A stretch of DNA of 19,744 nt from an uncultured Prevotella sp. (lineage in GTDB: Bacteria > Bacteroidota > Bacteroidia > Bacteroidales > Bacteroidaceae), in contig CALBLK010000016.1 of NCBI GenBank assembly GCA_937895845.1, positions 1 to 19,744 on the forward strand, given 5' to 3'. The notes below the pieces were generated by a model. It saw only the letters and a program-made list of their open reading frames with translations. It made no database searches and was not told the origin of the DNA. Shown piece by piece: positions 16,030 through 19,744 of this stretch; the first letter of the stretch is position 1; every line of letters begins with the position of its first letter. The position numbers were made by a program, and so were the translations under genes.

Positions 16030-16836
16030 TTATTTCAGGATGTTATACAACAGTGACGTGAGTGAAATCAGAATAGAAGTGGCAGAGAACCACAGCGTGG
16101 TCATACTTCCCACACTTGAGTTCTGCGCCTTCACCTTGTTCGGCTCAACATAAACAATGTCATTCTGCTGCAAATAATAATAAGGAGAGTTAATCAAAGA
16201 CGCATCGTTCAGATTCAGCACATGGATGGATTTCATCCCCGTAGAATCTTCACGGATAAGTTTCACGTTGTTACGCACGCCGTAAATAGTCAAGTCTCCA
16301 GCCTGTGCCAAGGCCTCAAGAATACTGATTTTCTCGTTACCAACAGTGTACATTCCAGGACGGTTGACCTCACCGAGAACCGAAATCTTATAGTTTGACA
16401 TTCTTACCGTAACAATCGGTGTCTCTTCTGGATTCATATAAGGTTTTATTTTTTCCAAGATAAGTTTTTCGGCCTCCGACTTTGTTAAGCCACCGAGGTG
16501 AACCTTTCCAACCTTCGGAAATTCTATATTACCTTCATTGTCAACCAAGTAACTTTGAAGCAGAGCCTGTGCGTACGTTGACCGTTGAGATTGGGTCAAT
16601 GGCGTGGGCACAGTCATATTAAAGGGGACAGCAGCCTCAGCATCAGTAGTACTCACGGTAATACTCAAAATGTCCTTGGGCATGATGTGCGCATCATACA
16701 GCATCTTCGATGCATCAAGGTTCACAGAGTCGCTGTTCTGGAAATAAGCGACATTCTTAGTACCCGAGCAGCTGGCCAATATCACAACGGCAGCAACGGC
16801 CAACAACAATTTCATTGTTTTTCTGTTCATTTCCAT
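16030..16836 (-). CDS. Wza-like polysaccharide export lipoprotein
   Basis: A 268-residue exported lipoprotein of the polysaccharide biosynthesis/export family (Wza, BexD, GumB relatives), which forms the outer-membrane channel for capsule or exopolysaccharide. The signal peptide (about 4-22) ends in lipobox LASC with Cys23. The Poly_export domain (about 45-145) contains the typical IMPKDILSITV (51-61) and VDNEGNIEFPKVGKVHLGGLT (98-118 region). An SLBB domain follows, with ISVLGEVNRPGMYTV (151-165) and ILEALAQAGDLTIYGVRNNVKLIRE. The C-terminus has one hydrophobic helix (TLWFSATSILISLTSLLYNIL, about 247-267), like the outer-membrane helix of Wza. The start may be ATG 16836 or the next ATG two codons on. 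The Wzc-like kinase that often follows is absent; glmS follows after two bases instead. Confidence 0.9.
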   Translation of the reverse strand: MEMNRKTMKLLLAVAAVVILASCSGTKNVAYFQNSDSVNLDASKMLYDAHIMPKDILSITVSTTDAEAAVPFNMTVPTPLTQSQRSTYAQALLQSYLVDNEGNIEFPKVGKVHLGGLTKSEAEKLILEKIKPYMNPEETPIVTVRMSNYKISVLGEVNRPGMYTVGNEKISILEALAQAGDLTIYGVRNNVKLIREDSTGMKSIHVLNLNDASLINSPYYYLQQNDIVYVEPNKVKAQNSSVGSMTTLWFSATSILISLTSLLYNILK

Positions 16837-16862
16837 TTATGCAAAAAACGAGTTAAACGTTG

Positions 16863-16894
16863 CAAATTTACACCTTATTTTTTAATTATGCAAA
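16863..16894 (-). promoter_or_regulatory. Bacteroidota-type promoter for the wza-like-glmS-purF-carAB operon
   Basis: On the minus strand TTTG (16891-16894), exactly 20 bases, then TAAATTTG (16863-16870) match the TTTG / TAnnTTTG consensus fully. Transcription should start near 16856, about 20 bases before the ATG at 16836. No other full promoter was found in the gaps between the five genes downstream. Confidence 0.78.
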
Positions 16895-16929
16895 TATTTG
16901 CTCAAAATCGGTCGGAGGAGAAAGGTTTT

Positions 16930-16949
16930 CCAAAATATTCCAAAATATT
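16930..16949. repeat. Tandem 10-bp repeat upstream of the operon promoter
   Basis: The unit CCAAAATATT occurs twice in perfect tandem (16930-16939 and 16940-16949), starting 36 bases upstream of the -33 box of the wza-like-glmS promoter. One helical turn separates the copies, so a regulator could bind both on the same DNA face. The AT-rich composition makes chance possible. Confidence 0.4.
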
Positions 16950-16969
16950 GAGAAAACACAACAAGCAAA

Positions 16970-17013
16970 TGGGGACACCCTCTCTTTTCTTTCTAAAAAA
17001 GAGAATGTCCCCA
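16970..17013 (-). terminator. Long two-part hairpin downstream of uxaC
   Basis: TGGGGACA (16970-16977) pairs with TGTCCCCA (17006-17013). After a small asymmetric bulge (CCC opposite A), TCTCTTTT (16981-16988) pairs with AAAAGAGA (16997-17004) around an eight-base loop. On the minus strand the stem is followed by T-rich but broken sequence. It lies 38 bases after the uxaC stop and is most simply the uxaC terminator, shielding the next promoter from read-through. Confidence 0.65.
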
Positions 17014-17051
17014 CAAGACATACAGGTTATACCCCGCCTTAGAATCTGGCG

Positions 17052-18458
17052 TTAGCAAAATTTGAAATAGTCCTTAGCGTTATTATAGGATATGTCTTCA
17101 ACCATGCGTGACAGAATTTCATGGTCATTGGGAAGCAGCCCTTTCTCTACATCCGTGCCTAGAATATTGCAGAGTAGCCGGCGGAAATATTCATGGCGAG
17201 GATAACTCAAGAATGAACGTGAGTCCGTGAGCATACCCACAAAGCGGCTCAGAAGGCCGAGCACGGAAAGTGCGTTCATTTGGCGTGTCATGCCATCAAG
17301 CTGGTCGTTGAACCACCATCCCGAGCCAAATTGAATCTTTCCGGGACACCCGCCTTGGAAATTGCCCAACATTGTGGCAATCACCTCATTTGCACAAGGA
17401 TTCAAGGTGTAAAGGATAGTACGCGTGAGTTTGCCTTCTGAGTTGAGATGATTCAAGAAATGGCTCATTGCACGGGCTGTGGAAAACTCGCCAATAGAGT
17501 CAAAACCTGTATCCGGGCCTAGTTGGTCATACATCCGTGTGTTATTGTCACGAATGGCACCATAATGGAACTGCTGGGTCCAGTCTGCCTCTGCGTCCAT
17601 CTCCGCCATCCGGGTGAGGAAGCAGTTCTTGTATTGGCGAATTTCCTGGTTAGAAAGCTCCTGCCCCCTCATAACCTTTGCAAAGATGGTCTCAATCTGA
17701 GAATCTGTGTAGGCATCGTCATAAAATTCTTCAATGCCGTGGTCGCTCAACTTGCAGCCATTCTCTGCGAAGAAATCATGGCGCTTTTGCAGTGCGTCAA
17801 TCATATCCTTGAAAGTGGTGATGGTCACGCCTGAAACATTGCTAAGCTGGTTAACATAGGTAGCAAAGCCAGGCTTCTCTATGTTCATTGCCTTGTCTGG
17901 GCGCCATGCGGGTATCATGATTGGGTCACTGGCGGTCTTTGAGGCTGCATATTGCTGGTGGTAATGCAGGTCATCAACAGGATCGTCGGTTGTACAGACA
18001 CACTCAACATGATAATGTCGCATCAAGCCGCGGGCAGAGAATTCGGGCTGCTGAAGTTTCTCGTTGCATTCATCATAAATTTCCCTGGCTGTCTTGGGAC
18101 TGAGTTGCTTGGTTATGCCAAAGGCGGTCTTCAATTCCAGATGTGTCCAATGATACAGGGGGTTTCGGAAAGTGTAGGGAACGGTCTCTGCCCACTTCTC
18201 AAACTTTTCCCAGTCAGAGGTGTCTTTGCCTGTGCAATATCTCTCATCAACACCATTCGTGCGCATGGCCCTCCACTTGTAATGGTCGCCACCAAGCCAA
18301 AGCTCCGTGATACTCTTGAAACGATGGTCATTGGCCACCATTTCCGGTATCAAATGGCAATGATAGTCAATAATTGGCATCTTTGACGCATGGTTGTGAA
18401 AGAGGTCTACTGCCACCTCGTTGTCAAGCAGAAAGTTTTTGTCATTAAACTGTTTCAT
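17052..18458 (-). CDS. uxaC: Glucuronate isomerase (uronate isomerase)
   Basis: A 468-residue enzyme (E. coli UxaC is 470) of the amidohydrolase superfamily that converts D-glucuronate to D-fructuronate and D-galacturonate to D-tagaturonate, the first step of hexuronate breakdown from pectin, host glycans or glucuronides. Metal-ligand motif HCH is at 33-35 (PIIDYHCHL). Other family stretches are VCTTDDPVDDLHYH, IMIPAWRPDKAMNIE and WWFNDQLDGM. The ending of a typical UxaC, YNNAKDYF, is present. The start is ATG 18456-18458 (MKQFNDKNFLLDNE); an upstream ATG at 18491 would add 11 residues with no family match. The other pathway genes (uxuA, uxuB, transporter) are not next to it. It forms a single-gene unit with its own promoter and a hairpin behind it. 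Confidence 0.97.
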   Translation of the reverse strand: MKQFNDKNFLLDNEVAVDLFHNHASKMPIIDYHCHLIPEMVANDHRFKSITELWLGGDHYKWRAMRTNGVDERYCTGKDTSDWEKFEKWAETVPYTFRNPLYHWTHLELKTAFGITKQLSPKTAREIYDECNEKLQQPEFSARGLMRHYHVECVCTTDDPVDDLHYHQQYAASKTASDPIMIPAWRPDKAMNIEKPGFATYVNQLSNVSGVTITTFKDMIDALQKRHDFFAENGCKLSDHGIEEFYDDAYTDSQIETIFAKVMRGQELSNQEIRQYKNCFLTRMAEMDAEADWTQQFHYGAIRDNNTRMYDQLGPDTGFDSIGEFSTARAMSHFLNHLNSEGKLTRTILYTLNPCANEVIATMLGNFQGGCPGKIQFGSGWWFNDQLDGMTRQMNALSVLGLLSRFVGMLTDSRSFLSYPRHEYFRRLLCNILGTDVEKGLLPNDHEILSRMVEDISYNNAKDYFKFC

Positions 18459-18563
18459 TTTTCTATTTTCTTTGATTTTAGTAAATGTCATATTAAGCCA
18501 TCATTGTATGCTAACACATAAGGGGGGGAGACACATACACACAGTATGGTTCAATAAACCTTG

Positions 18564-18595
18564 CAAAATTAAACATTTATTTCTTATATCTCAAA
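18564..18595 (-). promoter_or_regulatory. Bacteroidota-type promoter for uxaC
   Basis: On the minus strand TTTG (18592-18595), 20 bases, then TAATTTTG (18564-18571) match the TTTG / TAnnTTTG consensus. Transcription should start near 18558, giving an untranslated leader of about 100 bases. That leader contains CATAC-5-GTATG (18534-18548), a small imperfect-length palindrome that could be an operator for a hexuronate regulator; this is inference. Confidence 0.72.
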
Positions 18596-18604
18596 AAGTT
18601 TGCT

Positions 18605-18612
18605 TATTTTTG
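18605..18612 (+). promoter_or_regulatory. -7 box for ansA, back to back with the uxaC promoter
   Basis: TATTTTTG on the plus strand matches TAnnTTTG and predicts a start near 18618, about 15 bases before the ansA ATG. The matching -33 position (about 18581-18584) reads TTCT rather than TTTG, so this promoter is weaker on sequence grounds. Its -33 region overlaps the spacer of the oppositely directed uxaC promoter. Confidence 0.5.
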
Positions 18613-18633
18613 CACCAAAAATTAACGTAAACG

Positions 18634-19668
18634 ATGACGTACGACAATCATGTGCTGCTCATCTACACAGGCGGGACAATTGGCATGAGCCGCAATCCGC
18701 TGACCGGTGCCCTTGAGCCACTCAATTTCGAACATCTGCTCAACAATGTGCACGAACTCAAACAACTGCCAACCAACATTGCAACCTACCAGTTCAACCC
18801 ACCTATTGACAGCAGTGACATGTCACCCAAGCTGTGGACAGACCTGGCGCACATCATAGCCAACCATTATAACCAATACGACGGCTTTGTCATTCTTCAC
18901 GGGACAGATACCATGGCGTATACGGCATCAGCACTGAGCTATATGCTGGAAAACCTAACCAAACCAGTGATTCTGACTGGCAGCCAGTTGCCTATCGGAC
19001 AGTTGAGGACTGATGGAAAGGAGAATTTGATTACCAGCATTGAGATAGCCGGTTCAAAACACCATGATGGAACAGCCATGGTGCCCGAGGTTGGTGTCTA
19101 TTTCAATGGACACCTGTTACGCGGAAACCGCACAACCAAGCTTAGTGCAGAAGAGTTTAATGCATTTGAGAGTTTCAACTATATGCACCTTGTTGATGCC
19201 GGGGTCTGCATAACCTATCATGAGGACAGCATACTCAAGCCTGACTTTGCAAGGCCCATGATTCCTCATTTCAGAATGGATAACAACGTGATTGTCTTTA
19301 CGCTTTTCCCTGGCATCCGCGAGGATTTGGTTAGACACATCATCACCACTCCTAACCTCAGGTCTATTGTCATGCGAACCTATGGCAGTGGCAACGCCCC
19401 TCAGCAACCATGGCTAATCAATGCCCTCAAGGAAGGCACACGTAACGGAAAAGTAATCATCAACATCAGCCAGTGCCTGGCAGGAAGTGTTGAAATGAGC
19501 AGATATGACACAGGTTACCAACTGAAATCGGCAGGAGTTATCAGTGGCTATGACAGTACTGTAGAAAGCGCGGTAACTAAACTGATGTACTTACAAGCCC
19601 GCTACACAGACTCCCATCAAATTCGAAACTATATGACACGGAGTATCCGAGGTGAAATAACCGTGTAA
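18634..19668 (+). CDS. ansA: Type I (cytoplasmic) L-asparaginase
   Basis: A 344-residue enzyme that hydrolyses L-asparagine to aspartate and ammonia. It has no signal peptide, which fits the cytoplasmic type I enzyme of E. coli AnsA (338 residues). The first threonine motif is YTGGTIGM (11-18, Thr15). The second is HGTDTMAYTASALS (89-102, with Thr91 and Asp92). The catalytic Lys169 lies in RGNRTTK, as in type I enzymes. LRTDGKENL and YGSGNAP are further family stretches. The C-terminal half (about 215-344) is the small domain that in E. coli AnsA holds the allosteric asparagine site; whether this one is allosteric cannot be read. It is the only plus-strand gene and diverges from uxaC over 175 bases. 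Confidence 0.96.
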   Translation: MTYDNHVLLIYTGGTIGMSRNPLTGALEPLNFEHLLNNVHELKQLPTNIATYQFNPPIDSSDMSPKLWTDLAHIIANHYNQYDGFVILHGTDTMAYTASALSYMLENLTKPVILTGSQLPIGQLRTDGKENLITSIEIAGSKHHDGTAMVPEVGVYFNGHLLRGNRTTKLSAEEFNAFESFNYMHLVDAGVCITYHEDSILKPDFARPMIPHFRMDNNVIVFTLFPGIREDLVRHIITTPNLRSIVMRTYGSGNAPQQPWLINALKEGTRNGKVIINISQCLAGSVEMSRYDTGYQLKSAGVISGYDSTVESAVTKLMYLQARYTDSHQIRNYMTRSIRGEITV

Positions 19669-19686
19669 CCTCCATTTTTTGCAAGA

Positions 19687-19737
19687 AAAAAGTCAAAATA
19701 GGTCATTAGAGATTTTTCTGTACAAAAAGTCAAATTA
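19687..19737. repeat. 14-bp direct repeat, 37-base period, after ansA
   Basis: AAAAAGTCAAAATA (19687-19700) and AAAAAGTCAAATTA (19724-19737) agree at 13 of 14 positions, spaced 37 bases apart. The bases after each copy are also partly alike (GGTCA versus TGGCA). They lie between the ansA stop and the right edge, where no gene is visible. They may be paired binding sites or the start of a longer repeat array cut by the window. Confidence 0.4.
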
Positions 19738-19744
19738 TGGCAGA

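Noticed and set aside
16025..16032. glmS ribozyme leader
   Set aside because: Only two bases separate the wza-like stop from the glmS ATG, and the ribozyme is a feature of Firmicutes; no room for it here.
15095..16153. Open frame of 352 codons on the plus strand
   Set aside because: It lies antisense to glmS and the end of the wza-like gene, both certain. The translation has no recognisable domain and is a shadow of their codon use.
18520..18529. Run of seven G residues in the uxaC leader
   Set aside because: A single homopolymer run in a non-coding leader; no phase-variable frame depends on it.
1..19744. Mobile element, CRISPR array, phage or defence island
   Set aside because: No transposase, integrase, Cas-like or phage-like protein, and no spaced palindromic repeats were found; the genes are mainly core functions.

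Overview
The window looks like chromosomal core DNA from a member of the Bacteroidota, order Bacteroidales, most probably a Prevotella-like organism. Three things point there. First, three regions carry the primary promoter type of this phylum: a TTTG box, exactly 20 bases, then TAnnTTTG, and a fourth has only the -7 half. Second, the gene content is typical: HU paralogues, a fimbrillin-type lipoprotein, a long PurF-like enzyme, a Wza-like lipoprotein and UxaC. Third, Shine-Dalgarno sequences are weak or badly spaced. The genus is inference. I see no insertion sequence, tRNA, rRNA, CRISPR array or phage gene. Gene packing is tight and no gap between genes exceeds about 215 bases.

All genes but one lie on the minus strand, so transcription mostly runs from high to low coordinates. 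At the right, uxaC (glucuronate isomerase, minus) and ansA (type I L-asparaginase, plus) diverge from a 175-base gap that holds both promoters back to back. A long hairpin (16970-17013) ends the uxaC unit. Next comes a probable five-gene operon, read right to left from a strong promoter at 16863-16894: a Wza-like export lipoprotein, glmS, a long purF-like gene, carA and carB. Four of these five encode glutamine-amide enzymes or their partner subunit (amino sugars, purines, carbamoyl phosphate). A hairpin with a short T tract between glmS and purF may reduce read-through.

A second promoter (7695-7726), just after carB, starts a second packed unit: a soluble receiver-histidine kinase, ftsY (SRP receptor), rimO (ribosomal protein S12 methylthiotransferase), a small HU protein, an HU-membrane-LysM fusion, a fimbrillin-like lipoprotein, and an unrecognised 379-residue protein. 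The unit mixes membrane protein targeting, ribosome modification, nucleoid proteins and envelope components.

The most interesting items are: the HU-TM-LysM protein, whose layout would let one polypeptide bind DNA in the cytoplasm and peptidoglycan in the periplasm; the purF-like enzyme, which keeps the cleavable propeptide layout of the Bacillus-type enzyme but has lost all four positions that hold its Fe-S cluster; the operon of glutamine-using enzymes headed by a polysaccharide export gene; and the unrecognised gene at the end of the second operon. Start sites were re-examined by reading the codons: carB, carA, uxaC and the kinase are given shorter starts than the longest open frame, and rimO appears to use TTG.
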